Assembly: GCF_029937755.1 (NCBI RefSeq)
Contig: NZ_JAPYPG010000003.1
Coordinates: forward strand, 1 to 64,000
Length of the DNA stretch: 64,000 nt
From: Henriciella sp.
GTDB taxonomy: Bacteria > Pseudomonadota > Alphaproteobacteria > Caulobacterales > Hyphomonadaceae
Direction: 5' to 3'
Below, piece after piece: positions 26,531 to 35,973 of the stretch; positions within the stretch are counted from its first letter, which is position 1; every line of letters begins with the position of its first letter. Below the pieces are notes generated by a model. The model saw nothing but the letters and a program-made list of their open reading frames with translations, searched no databases and was not told the DNA's origin. The position numbers and the translations under genes are program-made.

Positions 26531-27135
26531 AACAGCGCCCTCACCTTTTTGCGCAGCACAGGCACAAGCTCCGCTTCAAACCATGGGTGCTTCTTCAACC
26601 AGCCATTATTGCGCCAGCTTGGATGCGGTGTTGGAAGGACATTCCGCTCAGCCAGGTGAAGCTGCCACTCTTTGACCGTGTCCGTCAGCGTCTTCGCCTT
26701 GGCCTTGCCGAGATGCCAGCCCTGCGCGTATCCGCCGATCGCGAGCACAAGCTCGAGATTGGGCAGCCGGGTCAGCAGGCCTTCACGCCAGGTGGGCGCG
26801 CAGATTTTCATTGGCGGCAGGTCGCCGCCTTTGGCGTCATAGCCAGGAAAGCAGAAGCCCATCGGGGCGATTGCGATACGCGTCTCATCGTAGAACTCGT
26901 CCTCCGAGACCCCCATCCAGTCGCGCAAACGCACGCCGGAGGGGTCGGCGAACGGCCGGCTCGAGCGATCAGCCAGATTGCCTGGCGCCTGGCTTGCGAC
27001 AAGGATGCGGGCGCCCTGCGACGCCCGGACGATGGGGTTGGGCGCCCGGTCCATGTCGTTCTCGCATAAGCGACATGCCCTGAGCGCTTTGAGGTATGGC
27101 TGGAGTTCGCCGGTCACTGGTGCAAAATGCGCCAA
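26527..27135 (-). CDS. Uracil-DNA glycosylase family protein, probable 4Fe-4S type
   Basis: A 202-residue UDG-superfamily protein. Cys21 and Cys24 (CRLC) plus a later pair spaced C-X16-C (CFPG ... KIC) match the four-cysteine layout of Fe-S family 4/5 enzymes. Also visible are SQAPGNLAD (motif 1), an LAIGGYAQ strand, and LPTPHPSWRNNGW (the conserved HPS motif). It would remove uracil or related lesions from DNA. It converges with nothing and is divergent from pirin, with 28 bases between starts. The family number is not certain. Confidence 0.85.
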   Translation of the reverse strand: MAHFAPVTGELQPYLKALRACRLCENDMDRAPNPIVRASQGARILVASQAPGNLADRSSRPFADPSGVRLRDWMGVSEDEFYDETRIAIAPMGFCFPGYDAKGGDLPPMKICAPTWREGLLTRLPNLELVLAIGGYAQGWHLGKAKAKTLTDTVKEWQLHLAERNVLPTPHPSWRNNGWLKKHPWFEAELVPVLRKKVRALL

Positions 27136-27163
27136 GCCGGGACAAGTTCAAGGAGGCAGGATC

Positions 27164-28069
27164 ATGAACAGCGGCATTCAGCAGCGCATCGAGGCGCGCC
27201 GGCACGAGCTTGGCGGGGGTTTTACCGTTCGGCGCGTCCTGCCCTATCGCACTCGCCGCCTCGTCGGCCCATTCATTTTCTTCGACCATTTCGGCCCGGT
27301 CGACTATAAGCCCGGCGACGGGATGGATGTCCGCCCACACCCCCATATCGGACTCGCTACGGTCACTTATCTCTTCGACGGTGCAATTGCGCACAAGGAT
27401 TCGGTTGGCTCTGACATCGTGATCCGGCCCGGCGCTGTGAACTGGATGGTGGCCGGCAGGGGCATCGTCCACTCCGAACGGACCCCACCTGAGGAGCGCG
27501 CGGCCGGGATGCGCCTTCATGGAATCCAGACCTGGGTCGCCCTGCCCGAAGCCAATGAACAGGACGCGCCCTCCTTCACTCATCACCCGAAGGAAAGTCT
27601 CCCCTCTTTCGACCTTGGCGGTGCAAATGCGCAAGTGCTGGCTGGCACGGCCTGGGGGCATCGCTCTCCCGTCGAGTTTCCGTGGGGCATCTGGTATGTG
27701 GGCATAAGCGCGCCAAACGGTGCGGATTTCGAAATCCCGGACAATGCGGCCGAGGAGCGGGCCGTCTATGTTGCGGGTGGTTCGGCCCGTATCGATGGAG
27801 AAACCGTCGAAACCGGTACGATGGTCATTCTCAAGGCAGGGGCGACGGTCCGTGTGGAGGCACAGCCCGGCAGTCATCTGATGCTCGCAGGCGGCCAGAC
27901 CATGGACGGTCCCAGGAAAATCGAGTGGAATCTCGTCGCCAGCAACAAGGACCTCATCGACCAGGCGAAGGCCGACTGGCGCGATTCGATTGCCCGCCGC
28001 TTTGACGGCACGCCCCTCCGCCTGCCTGAAGGTGAAACGGAGTACATTCTCCTGCCGGAAGACCAATAG
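27164..28069 (+). CDS. Pirin family protein
   Basis: A 301-residue bicupin. The N-terminal cupin contains FIFFDHFGPVDYKPG, the metal-site segment RPHPHIGLATVTYLF and GRGIVHSERTP, and the C-terminal pirin_C domain follows from about 175. Pirins bind Fe and some act as quercetinases or redox sensors; the role here is not known. AAGGAGG at 27150-27156 gives a strong ribosome binding site for the ATG at 27164, so the longer open frame from 26978 is not used. Confidence 0.92.
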   Translation: MNSGIQQRIEARRHELGGGFTVRRVLPYRTRRLVGPFIFFDHFGPVDYKPGDGMDVRPHPHIGLATVTYLFDGAIAHKDSVGSDIVIRPGAVNWMVAGRGIVHSERTPPEERAAGMRLHGIQTWVALPEANEQDAPSFTHHPKESLPSFDLGGANAQVLAGTAWGHRSPVEFPWGIWYVGISAPNGADFEIPDNAAEERAVYVAGGSARIDGETVETGTMVILKAGATVRVEAQPGSHLMLAGGQTMDGPRKIEWNLVASNKDLIDQAKADWRDSIARRFDGTPLRLPEGETEYILLPEDQ

Positions 28070-28164
28070 GGCCGGCCTGGTGGCCCTCGCAGCAGCCTCC
28101 AGCTTGTTCCCGCATGGACGCTATGTAAGAACCGTGGCCGGATAGACCTATGGGAGACCCGTCC

Positions 28165-29970
28165 ATGAAGTATTCGCTCTGGTCCTCTGTTGCCCTTCTC
28201 GCGCTGGCGGCCTGTTCGCCTGCCGCAGACGAGGCCGCCGAGCCTGCCGACATCGATACGACGACCGAAGCCGCCCAGACCGACGAGTCTGACGGGCAGA
28301 TGGAAACCGCGAACGCCGCGTCCGGCGATCTTCTACTGCCGCTCCCCGAAGACACCGAGGATGCGATCACTGCTGACGATCTTGCGGTCCGCATCAAGAC
28401 GCTGGCCGATGACACATATGAGGGCCGCGGCCCCGGCGCCGAAAAAGGCGAAAAGGCTGCCGACTGGATTGCCGCAGAAATGCAGCGCGTCGGTCTCGAA
28501 CCGGGCGGCGATGATGGCTCATGGTTTCAGAATGTCGGCATGGTCGAGCAGACGCTCGACGAGAGCGCCTCGAACCTGACCTTCGAAGGCGGCCGTTCCG
28601 GCGAGACCTTCCCGATGGAACTCAAGACAGATGCCGTACTCTGGACCAAGCGCCAGAGCGAGAACGAGTTCACCTTTGATGATTCCGAACTTGTCTTCGT
28701 CGGCTACGGCGTTGTCGCCCCGGAATATGACTGGAATGACTATGAGGGCCTCGATGTCGAGGGCAAGACCGTGGTCATGCTGGTCAACGATCCGGGCTTC
28801 GCGCGCGAGACCGACGACCTCTTCAAGGGCAAGGCCATGACCTATTATGGCCGCTGGACCTACAAGTATGAAGAAGCCGCCCGCCAGGGTGCCACCGGCG
28901 CAATCGTCATCCACGAAACAGCCCCGGCCTCCTATGGCTGGGATGTCGTGGCCAATTCCTGGTCCGGCGCACAGGCCGATCTCGTTCGCGAGAATGGCGG
29001 CGTCGACCGCACCGTCTACGAGTCATGGGTGACCGAGGAAATTGCCCGCAAGCTCTTCGCCGAAGCCGGTCTCGACTTTGACGATCTCAAGGATGCCGCC
29101 AAGGAGCCAGGCTTCGAGGCTGTCGACATGGGCGACCTCACAGCCTCCGGGAAGATCGTGCAGTCGGTTGACCGGATGAATTCCCGCAATGTGGTTGGTG
29201 TCCTGCCGGGCACCGAAGCACCGGACGAATACGTTCTCTACACAGCGCACTGGGACCACCTCGGCAAGAAGTCCGAAGAACGCACCGGCGAACCGGGCCA
29301 GGACTTCTACCGCGATGACATCTTCAACGGCGCAGTCGACAATGCGACCGGCGTGTCCGCCCTGCTGGAAATCGCCGAAGCCATGGCTGCCGAAGATCAT
29401 CCACGTTCAGGCCTGTTCGTCTCCGTGACGCTGGAAGAATCCGGCCTGCTGGGTTCGGCCTATTATGCCGAGAACCCGACCGTGCCGATGAACCAGATCG
29501 TCGCCGGTGTGAACATGGATGGCATGCTGCCGATCGGCCGGACAAAGGACATGGTCGTCGTCGGCTATGGTGCCTCCGAACTGGAAGACATCCTGACCAG
29601 CAAGCTGGACTCCCAGGACCGGATCGTCGAACCGGACCCGAAACCGGAAGCCGGTTACTTCTATCGCTCCGACCACATTTCGTTCGCCAAGAAGGGCGTC
29701 CCAATGCTCTATGCCGATGGCGGCATCGACAAGCGTGACGGGGGCGAAGCCGCCGGCATGGCAGCGTCAGAGGCCTATACCGTCCAGCGCTATCACAAAC
29801 CGATGGACGAGTATGACGACAGCTGGAACCTCTCCGGCATGCAGGAAGACATCACCGCGCTCTACCAGGTGGGCCTCGAAATCATCAACAGTGACGAATG
29901 GCCAACCTGGTATGAAGGCAATGAGTTCGAAGCGACCCGCAAGGAATCGCTGGCGGAGAAAGAAGAGTAG
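28165..29970 (+). CDS. M28-family zinc peptidase, lipoprotein with PA domain
   Basis: A 601-residue exported protein with a lipobox (LLALAACS), an acidic low-complexity stretch (about 20-60), a protease-associated domain insertion (about 130-310) and a peptidase M28 core. Metal and catalytic residues are visible in TAHWDHLG, VDNATG, TLEESGLLGS, NMDGM and YRSDHISFAKKG. Such enzymes are periplasmic or surface aminopeptidases. GGGAG eight bases upstream supports ATG 28165. Only three bases separate it from the RlmJ gene, so both are probably one transcript. Confidence 0.9.
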   Translation: MKYSLWSSVALLALAACSPAADEAAEPADIDTTTEAAQTDESDGQMETANAASGDLLLPLPEDTEDAITADDLAVRIKTLADDTYEGRGPGAEKGEKAADWIAAEMQRVGLEPGGDDGSWFQNVGMVEQTLDESASNLTFEGGRSGETFPMELKTDAVLWTKRQSENEFTFDDSELVFVGYGVVAPEYDWNDYEGLDVEGKTVVMLVNDPGFARETDDLFKGKAMTYYGRWTYKYEEAARQGATGAIVIHETAPASYGWDVVANSWSGAQADLVRENGGVDRTVYESWVTEEIARKLFAEAGLDFDDLKDAAKEPGFEAVDMGDLTASGKIVQSVDRMNSRNVVGVLPGTEAPDEYVLYTAHWDHLGKKSEERTGEPGQDFYRDDIFNGAVDNATGVSALLEIAEAMAAEDHPRSGLFVSVTLEESGLLGSAYYAENPTVPMNQIVAGVNMDGMLPIGRTKDMVVVGYGASELEDILTSKLDSQDRIVEPDPKPEAGYFYRSDHISFAKKGVPMLYADGGIDKRDGGEAAGMAASEAYTVQRYHKPMDEYDDSWNLSGMQEDITALYQVGLEIINSDEWPTWYEGNEFEATRKESLAEKEE

Positions 29971-29973
29971 CGC

Positions 29974-30759
29974 TTGCTCTCCTACCAACACGGCTTTCAC
30001 GCAGGAAACAGGGCGGATGTGTTCAAGCATTCCGTCCTGTTTTCCGTTCTCGGCGTCGCCGCGCAGGCAACCCATCCCTGGCTCTACGTCGAAACACATG
30101 CCGCCGCGGGCACCTATGACCTGACCGGCACCCAGGCACGAAAGACAGCCGAGGCCGATGATGGCATCGGCCGCCTGCTCGAGATGAAGTCTCCTCCCGA
30201 GCCGCTGCAGCCCTGGCTCGATTATGTGCGCGGACGCACGGTGCGCAACTATCCGGGCTCCCCTGCCCTCGCCCGTCACTGCCTGCGCGATGAAGACCGC
30301 ATGATCTTCTTCGAGAAGCACCCGGCCGAATACGAAAAACTCAACAACGCACTTTCCGGCGACATGCGGACGCGTGCGCTGAAAGAGGATGGCTACAAGG
30401 GCGCCTTGAGCCTGCAGCCGCGCAGCAAGGAACGCCTCATCGCCTTCCTGGACCCGAGTTACGAGACCGATCGCGACATGGAAGCTCTGGCTGAATGGAT
30501 ACCGCGCGCGATGAAACGCTGGCCGAAGGCCATGTTCCTGGTCTGGATGCCGCTGTTCAAGGATGAGCGTGAGCTGGAATTCGGACAGTTCCTGGCAAGT
30601 CTCGACTTTGGCTTTGTCGCCGGGACGAAGTGGCCCCCGGAAAGCGACAAGGACACGGCGCTTACCGGCTCAGCCATGATCGGATTGCGAACGACGCCGG
30701 CCATGGCCCGTCCAGCCTATGCGATCGGCGAAGCGCTCGACGCGCTATGGGACCGCTGA
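29974..30759 (+). CDS. rlmJ: 23S rRNA (adenine(2030)-N(6))-methyltransferase
   Basis: A 261-residue SAM-dependent methyltransferase that modifies A2030 in 23S rRNA. It starts LSYQHGFHAGNRADVFKH, matching the E. coli RlmJ beginning MLSYRHSFHAGN, so a TTG start at 29974 is supported. The catalytic motif is DPSYE (about 155), where the family often has DPPYE. Length is near normal (E. coli 280). It ends one base before the histidine kinase gene that runs in the opposite direction. Confidence 0.93.
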   Translation: MLSYQHGFHAGNRADVFKHSVLFSVLGVAAQATHPWLYVETHAAAGTYDLTGTQARKTAEADDGIGRLLEMKSPPEPLQPWLDYVRGRTVRNYPGSPALARHCLRDEDRMIFFEKHPAEYEKLNNALSGDMRTRALKEDGYKGALSLQPRSKERLIAFLDPSYETDRDMEALAEWIPRAMKRWPKAMFLVWMPLFKDERELEFGQFLASLDFGFVAGTKWPPESDKDTALTGSAMIGLRTTPAMARPAYAIGEALDALWDR

Positions 30760-32469
30760 TCAGGCGACGTTACGCTGCTTGTCGTCCCGGCCGGACTTGG
30801 TGACCTGTTCATCGTGGATCAAAGCGGACTTCGGCAGTTTCAGGATAGCGGTCGTCCCCACGCCCACCCGCGACTTGAGTTCGACATCACCAGACAGCAG
30901 CCGCGACAGGTGCCGGCAGAGCGTAAGGCCGAGGCCCGTGCCGCCATAGTGCCGGTCGAGGCTTGAGTCCCCCTGATAGAAGGCCTCGAAGACCCGCTCC
31001 AGCTTGTTCTCAGGGATGCCGGGGCCGAAGTCACGGACAGCAATGAACGGCTCACCCTCGCCGTCGAGGCCGGCCCGGATCACAACCTTGCACCCTTCCC
31101 GATTGAAGCGAATGGCGTTGGTGATGAGGTTGATCAGGATCCGCTTCATCGCAGTCTCATCCACCATCATCATGGAAAGCTTCGAGGACACGGCGACATC
31201 GAAGGAATCGATGGTCGTCTTGCTCTCGAAACCGGCGGCAAGCGTGATCGCTTCCGTGAGCAGTGACTTGGTGTCCACGACCGTCGGGTTGATGGCAATC
31301 CGGTCCAGGCCAACCTTGGAATAGTCGATAATATCATTGATGAGCTTCAGGAGATGCGTGCCGCTCGCATGGATATTGTCGGCATATTCGCGGATCTCGT
31401 CTTCAGAGAGGCGGATCTTCGAGTCACCGTTCATCAGCTTCGAGAAACCGAGAATGATGTTCATCGGCGTGCGCAGCTCGTGGCTCATCGTCGACAGGAA
31501 GCGGCTCTTGGCGGCATCAGCTTCCACGGCTTCGCGCTGCGCCTCGATCAGTTCGCGCTCACGGGTCTTCAGCGCTGTAATGTCGGTATGAACGACAACC
31601 GCACCGCCTGTTCCGGTCTCACGCGTGGAGCGCATCAGCCAGCGGCCATTCTTTAGAAGAACGGGCACACTTTCCTCACCGATATGGAAAGTCGGCTTGT
31701 CCGCGCCGAACCAGTGGCGATGCCGCGCGTTCGCGATAAGCAGCTGGTCGTCACTATCATAGAAGGCGAAGGCGTCGTTGGAGGACTCAATGGCGTCAGC
31801 GAGATTCTCACGCGAGCGGCGGTTCTCGCGCACCGTCTTGATCATCGACTTGAGATGGCGATAGCTATTCATGCTGCCATGGACCAGCGACGCCAGGAAG
31901 ACGAGGCTCAAAAGCGCAATGGTCAGGGCATAATCGCCACCTCGGGCGAAGTTGATGACTGTGACCGGCAACAGGCAGGCCATAGCAAAGCGCATCGTCA
32001 TGCGTGGAACCGGTCCGAGCAGACTTGTCAGCCCGGCCGCCATACCCGCCTGCATCATCCAGACGAAGAAGAGGTGAGCATCGTCACCATCACCACCGAG
32101 CAGCAACGATGCCGAACCCCAGACCATGCCGATTATGATGGTCGCGAATTCAGCCTTGCGCAGGTAAGAGCCGCTGACCTTTTTCGGGGGGGCAACATTT
32201 CGCAGCCGCCACGAGGAAAAGAGCTGGAAGAGACCCATGAGAAGGATCGGGAAATACCAGATGGCGACATTGATCAGTGGCACTTTCGCAGCCGCGGCGA
32301 CCGCAACGAGAAGGCCGTTAAATATGTTGATCAGCCCCATCGACAGCAGGTGCTTGACCACAGTGATCTGCTGTTCGCGGTAAACGTCTTGCTGCAATGC
32401 GTCTGTCGGCGCTGGCAGGGGCCGGAACAGAGCACTCAAGCTGGCAGAAGGGTCTCGCTCAATACGCAT
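30760..32469 (-). CDS. Membrane sensor histidine kinase with PAS domain
   Basis: A 569-residue kinase. About six hydrophobic segments fill residues 30-200 (for example WYFPILLMGLFQLF, LTSLLGPV, LLSLVFLASLV), then a linker helix and a PAS-like domain (about 215-300), a HisKA domain with FLSTMSHELRTPMN (phospho-acceptor His near 328) and a HATPase domain with NLITNAIRFN, RDFGPGIPE and GGTGLGLTLCRHL. There is no receiver domain and no response regulator nearby, so its partner is elsewhere. The input signal is unknown. Confidence 0.9.
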   Translation of the reverse strand: MRIERDPSASLSALFRPLPAPTDALQQDVYREQQITVVKHLLSMGLINIFNGLLVAVAAAAKVPLINVAIWYFPILLMGLFQLFSSWRLRNVAPPKKVSGSYLRKAEFATIIIGMVWGSASLLLGGDGDDAHLFFVWMMQAGMAAGLTSLLGPVPRMTMRFAMACLLPVTVINFARGGDYALTIALLSLVFLASLVHGSMNSYRHLKSMIKTVRENRRSRENLADAIESSNDAFAFYDSDDQLLIANARHRHWFGADKPTFHIGEESVPVLLKNGRWLMRSTRETGTGGAVVVHTDITALKTRERELIEAQREAVEADAAKSRFLSTMSHELRTPMNIILGFSKLMNGDSKIRLSEDEIREYADNIHASGTHLLKLINDIIDYSKVGLDRIAINPTVVDTKSLLTEAITLAAGFESKTTIDSFDVAVSSKLSMMMVDETAMKRILINLITNAIRFNREGCKVVIRAGLDGEGEPFIAVRDFGPGIPENKLERVFEAFYQGDSSLDRHYGGTGLGLTLCRHLSRLLSGDVELKSRVGVGTTAILKLPKSALIHDEQVTKSGRDDKQRNVA

Positions 32470-32635
32470 TGCGCACTCTCGATACCCAAAATTAGTTAAT
32501 TCACGCCCAAACGTAGAACCGAAATTGTTCGAGACTGCTTACGAATCAGAAGGACAATATGCAGAACACATCTTGCATAAGCATGGCTGTCACGACTGGG
32601 TGACCCATAATTGAGCACAAAACCGGATTGTCATT

Positions 32636-33892
32636 TTGAGTAGCAAACGCAAGGTCGGCATTATTGGCGGAGGTCCAGGTGGTCTCAGCATGGGCAGGAT
32701 GCTCGTGGAACTCGGCCATGAGGTAACCATATTCGAAGCGCTCGGCGAGGTCGGTGGCAAGTCGTTCACCTTCTATCATGGTGAAAACGTCGTGGAGATG
32801 GGGACCTGCTATGCAACGTTCTCCCACAAGATCACGAACCAGTGGATGAAGGATCTCGGCATGCCGATGTCTCCACTCGGCGACCAGCGCTTCGACGGCG
32901 ACGACTTCATGAAGTTCGTCAAGTCCGGATACGGCCCCGCCCTTCCCTTCCAGGTTCTCACCTACTGGAAAGAGAAGCTGCGCCTTGAGCGACAGCTGGC
33001 CCGGCCCAACCCGCCGCAGTCTGCCATCGAGGAAGCCGCCACGCCGATCCAGACCTGGCTACGCGAACGCAATCTCGGCAAGATCGAGAACTTCATGCTG
33101 CGGTCCACAACAAATATTGCCTATGGGTTCATCGACGAGGTGCCAACCGTTCAGGCCCTGCGCTGGAATGACATGAAGCTTATCCTCACGGGGCTGTTCA
33201 AACAGCTGAAGATGCCCGTCGAGGGCTGGGCGGAGTTCTGGCGCCGCGTAGCAGCCCGCCTGGATGTGCGCCTGAACAGCCGCGTGACCGGTGTCGAGCG
33301 TGGCAATGACGGCGTGACCATAACGACAGACGGCGGCCAGACCCAGAAATTCGACACGGTGGTCTGTGCCATACCGCTCGACGAATTCATCAAGATGACG
33401 GAGTCGACCGCGCTTGAGCGTGAGATCGCGGCGGCTGTTGAATGGAATGGTTACACCACCACGCTGGTCGCGGCCGAGGACTGGTTCGACGATGTCCACG
33501 TCGAAGCCTTCCGCGAGGCCGTCGTGCCGGGTGCCGAGCGTGGCCAGATGCTTTCGGCCCGGCGCGATGGGTATGAAGCCGAACTCGGCGGCCCGCTCTA
33601 TCTGGCCGGCCAGTTGACGGGTGACTATACAGCGCCCGAACTCGAGGAATTGCTGCGCGCGGACATCACGAAGCATGGCGGCACAGTCACCAACGTCATC
33701 CTGCAGAAGCGCTGGAAGTATTTCGCCCAGTACAGTCCCGAGGCGATCCGTAGCGGCCTCCTGAGCGACCTGGAAAGCATTCAGGGACAGAACCGCACTT
33801 GGTATACTGGTGCGATCTTCTCGCACGAAGCAGTCTCCCACATCGTCAATTTCAATGCCGAGTTGGTGCAAAGAATGCAGAAGGTTCTCTGA
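32636..33892 (+). CDS. FAD-dependent amine-oxidase-like flavoprotein
   Basis: A 418-residue flavoprotein with the N-terminal dinucleotide-binding motif VGIIGGGPGGLSMGRMLVELGH and the following EALGEVGGKSFT, typical of NAD(P)-binding-8/amino-oxidase proteins. Later strands include TVVCAIPLDEF. The C-terminus places FAD near GAIFSHEAVSH. The substrate is unknown; close relatives include protoporphyrinogen-oxidase-like and desaturase-like groups. The start is TTG at 32636, because the Rossmann motif begins only seven residues later and no ATG is upstream. The thioesterase-like gene follows after 29 bases. Confidence 0.8.
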   Translation: MSSKRKVGIIGGGPGGLSMGRMLVELGHEVTIFEALGEVGGKSFTFYHGENVVEMGTCYATFSHKITNQWMKDLGMPMSPLGDQRFDGDDFMKFVKSGYGPALPFQVLTYWKEKLRLERQLARPNPPQSAIEEAATPIQTWLRERNLGKIENFMLRSTTNIAYGFIDEVPTVQALRWNDMKLILTGLFKQLKMPVEGWAEFWRRVAARLDVRLNSRVTGVERGNDGVTITTDGGQTQKFDTVVCAIPLDEFIKMTESTALEREIAAAVEWNGYTTTLVAAEDWFDDVHVEAFREAVVPGAERGQMLSARRDGYEAELGGPLYLAGQLTGDYTAPELEELLRADITKHGGTVTNVILQKRWKYFAQYSPEAIRSGLLSDLESIQGQNRTWYTGAIFSHEAVSHIVNFNAELVQRMQKVL

Positions 33893-33921
33893 TTGTGCCC
33901 TACTGAGACCCCGCCTGCCCC

Positions 33922-34473
33922 ATGAACCTCTTTCTCCGCCTCGTCCTGACCTTTATCCGCGCCAGCCTGTCAAAGAAGAAGGCAGGCATTCTGGACACCA
34001 CACGGATCCGCTCACGCGTCATGCTGACCGATCAGGACATGTTCGCGCACATGACGAACAGCCGGTATTTCTCGTTCAGCGATCTTGCCATCATCAATTA
34101 CATCATCCGGACCGGCGCCTGGAAGAAGCTGCGCAAGCGCGGCTGGTTTCCAGTCGTCTGCTCAGAGATCGCCGTCTTTGGCGGAATGCTTAGCGCTCAC
34201 CAGGCCTTCGAAGTCGCGACGCGGCTGGTCGGCTGGACCGATACCTATCTCTGCCTGGAGCACCGTTTCCTTCGCAACGGCCGGGAGACGGCCCGTGTGC
34301 GCCTCGTCGCCCGTTTTGCGAGCCGCGGTAAGGAAAAAGTGACGGTCGCCGACGTCGTCGACCTGCTCGGCCTCACAGAAGAGTCCCCGCCCCTGAGCGA
34401 GGAATTCCATGCCATGATCGCGGACGTCCAGGCCGCCCGCGCGCGTCGGCGTGAACCCTCAACTGCGGCCTGA
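33922..34473 (+). CDS. THEM6-like acyl-CoA thioesterase (hotdog fold)
   Basis: A 183-residue single-hotdog protein. The conserved motif around TDQDMFAHMTNSRYFSFSD resembles the DxxxHxNNSxY catalytic segment of THEM6 and 4HBT_2 proteins. An N-terminal hydrophobic stretch (NLFLRLVLTFIRA) may associate with the membrane. It probably hydrolyses acyl-CoA; chain length is unknown. It is co-oriented with the flavoprotein and converges on the acyl-CoA dehydrogenase gene with a 9-base gap. Confidence 0.8.
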   Translation: MNLFLRLVLTFIRASLSKKKAGILDTTRIRSRVMLTDQDMFAHMTNSRYFSFSDLAIINYIIRTGAWKKLRKRGWFPVVCSEIAVFGGMLSAHQAFEVATRLVGWTDTYLCLEHRFLRNGRETARVRLVARFASRGKEKVTVADVVDLLGLTEESPPLSEEFHAMIADVQAARARRREPSTAA

Positions 34474-34482
34474 GCGCCCGGC

Positions 34483-35616
34483 CTATTGGCGCAGCATTTC
34501 CCGCGAGACGATGACGCGCATGATCTCGTTGGTGCCTTCGAGGATCTGGTGCACGCGCAGGTCACGCACGATGCGCTCGACCTCGTAATCTGCAAGGTAG
34601 CCATAACCGCCATGCAGCTGCAGCGCGTCATTGGCGACCTTCGATCCCGTATCGGTCACGAAGCGCTTGGCCATGGCGCACGACTTGGTCGCGTCCGGTG
34701 CCTTATCGTCGAGTTTGCTCGCCGCCTGGTAGAGCAGCGCGCGAGCGGCCGAGAGTTCTGTCTCCATGTCGGCGAGTTTGAACTGCGACGCCTGGAAATC
34801 GACAATGCGCTGGCCGAACTGCTTGCGTTCCTTCGTATAGCCCAGCGCCCGGTCGATCGCGTCCTGGCCACCGCCGAGTGAACAGGCTGCGATATTCAGC
34901 CGGCCGCCATCAAGACCCGACATGGCGAAGCGGAAGCCCTCGCCTTCGGCGCCGATACGGTTTTCAGCCGGCACGCGGCAGTCGTCGAAATTCACCATAC
35001 CGGTCGGCTGGGCGCGCCAGCCCATCTTCTCTTCCATCTTGCCGAAGGAGAGCCCCGGAAAGTCCTTCTCGACCACGAAAGCGGAGATGCCGCGTGCACC
35101 ATCATCGGAGGTTCGCGCCATCACGACATAGACGTCCGAGAACCCCGCGCCTGAAATGAAGGCCTTCGAGCCGTTCAGGACATATTCGTCGCCCTCGCGT
35201 TTCGCGCTCGTCTTGAGGCTCGCGGCGTCGGATCCCGCCCCCGGTTCGGTCAGGCAATAGGAGGCGATGAGCTCGACAGCCGTCAGACGTGGGACATATT
35301 TCGCGCGCAGGGCATCATCGCCGAAGCTGTCGATCATCCACGTCGCCATATTGTGGATCGACAGGAAGGCGGCGTGGCTCACGCAGCCGCGCGAGAGCTG
35401 TTCGAAGATCAGCACGGCATCGAGACGGCCAAGACCAGACCCGCCATGCTCTTCCTTGGTGTAAATCCCGCCAAAGCCGAGCTCGCCCAGCGCTTTCAGG
35501 ACATCGCGGTCGAGCGAGGCTTCCTGCTCCCAGCGCGCCGCGTTTGGGCGCAAGCGATCAAGCGCGAAAGCCTTCGCCATGTCCTGGATCATTACCTGTT
35601 CGTCCGTAAGCTTCAT
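34483..35616 (-). CDS. Acyl-CoA dehydrogenase, isobutyryl-CoA dehydrogenase-like
   Basis: A 377-residue FAD enzyme that inserts an alpha,beta double bond into acyl-CoA. Motifs include YCLTEPGAGSDAAS, VMARTSDDGARG, the QFGQRIVDFQASQF helix and the end HGGYGYLADYEVERIVRD with HQILEGTNEIMR, where the Glu of EGTNEIMR is the catalytic base position of short-chain and isobutyryl-CoA types. The sequence resembles ACAD8-like enzymes of valine breakdown, but substrate choice is inferred. GGAGG lies 13 bases before the ATG at 35616; another ATG is nine codons earlier. Confidence 0.88.
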   Translation of the reverse strand: MKLTDEQVMIQDMAKAFALDRLRPNAARWEQEASLDRDVLKALGELGFGGIYTKEEHGGSGLGRLDAVLIFEQLSRGCVSHAAFLSIHNMATWMIDSFGDDALRAKYVPRLTAVELIASYCLTEPGAGSDAASLKTSAKREGDEYVLNGSKAFISGAGFSDVYVVMARTSDDGARGISAFVVEKDFPGLSFGKMEEKMGWRAQPTGMVNFDDCRVPAENRIGAEGEGFRFAMSGLDGGRLNIAACSLGGGQDAIDRALGYTKERKQFGQRIVDFQASQFKLADMETELSAARALLYQAASKLDDKAPDATKSCAMAKRFVTDTGSKVANDALQLHGGYGYLADYEVERIVRDLRVHQILEGTNEIMRVIVSREMLRQ

Positions 35617-35724
35617 GGGCTTCACAGCGCCTCCCGGTTTCATCTGTTCTATGAGCCTGCAGGAAACATATGGGCGCAGGAATGGGAAGGCCCAAGCGCT
35701 GCGTTATCGGGATCAATCAAGCGC

Positions 35725-35802
35725 GCCCCTGCCGGGGCATTCATTCCGTAAAATCAGTCCACTGGACTGATTTCTGGCACACAGCGCTACCCGGAATGAA
35801 TG
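35725..35802. repeat. Cluster of nested inverted repeats next to tRNA-Val
   Basis: Three stems lie in 78 bases: GCCCC-TGCC-GGGGC (35725-35738); an outer 11-bp pair CATTCATTCCG (35738-35748) with CGGAATGAATG (35792-35802); and inside it a perfect 10-bp hairpin AAATCAGTCC-ACT-GGACTGATTT (35751-35773). On the minus strand the inner hairpin is followed by TTTTAC, so it could terminate tRNA-Val transcription. The outer arm runs into the tRNA CCA end. Confidence 0.7.
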
Positions 35803-35876
35803 GTGGGCGGTAACGGGCTCGAACCGCTGACCCTCTCGGTGTAAACGAGATGCTCTACCAACTGAGCTAACCGCCC
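35801..35876 (-). tRNA. tRNA-Val (anticodon TAC)
   Basis: On the minus strand GGGCGGTTAGCTCAG opens a standard 76-nt class I tRNA, with anticodon stem-loop CTCGTTTACACCGAG giving anticodon TAC, T arm CAGCGGTTCGAGCCCGTTA-like, and an encoded CCA at 35801-35803. It stands between lon and the acyl-CoA dehydrogenase gene on the same strand. Confidence 0.96.
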
Positions 35877-35918
35877 CTGTGCTTTTCGCTTTTTGCGTGA
35901 GGTGATCGCGAAAAGCAA

Positions 35919-35952
35919 GACGGCCCCTGCCGATCATGTGCAGGGGCCGTCT
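35919..35952 (-). terminator. Rho-independent terminator after lon
   Basis: On the minus strand GACGGCCCCTGC pairs with GCAGGGGCCGTC around a 9-10-base loop and is followed by TTGCTTTTC. It begins about 20 bases after the lon stop codon. A second inverted repeat (GCTTTTCGC and GCGAAAAGC, 35881-35916) lies between it and tRNA-Val. Confidence 0.85.
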
Positions 35953-35973
35953 CAGTCTGAATATATCAGGCGC

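Noticed and set aside
26969-28066. 365-residue minus-strand frame opposite pirin
   Set aside because: The plus strand carries a well-formed pirin gene with AAGGAGG before its start, and the minus frame shows no domain.
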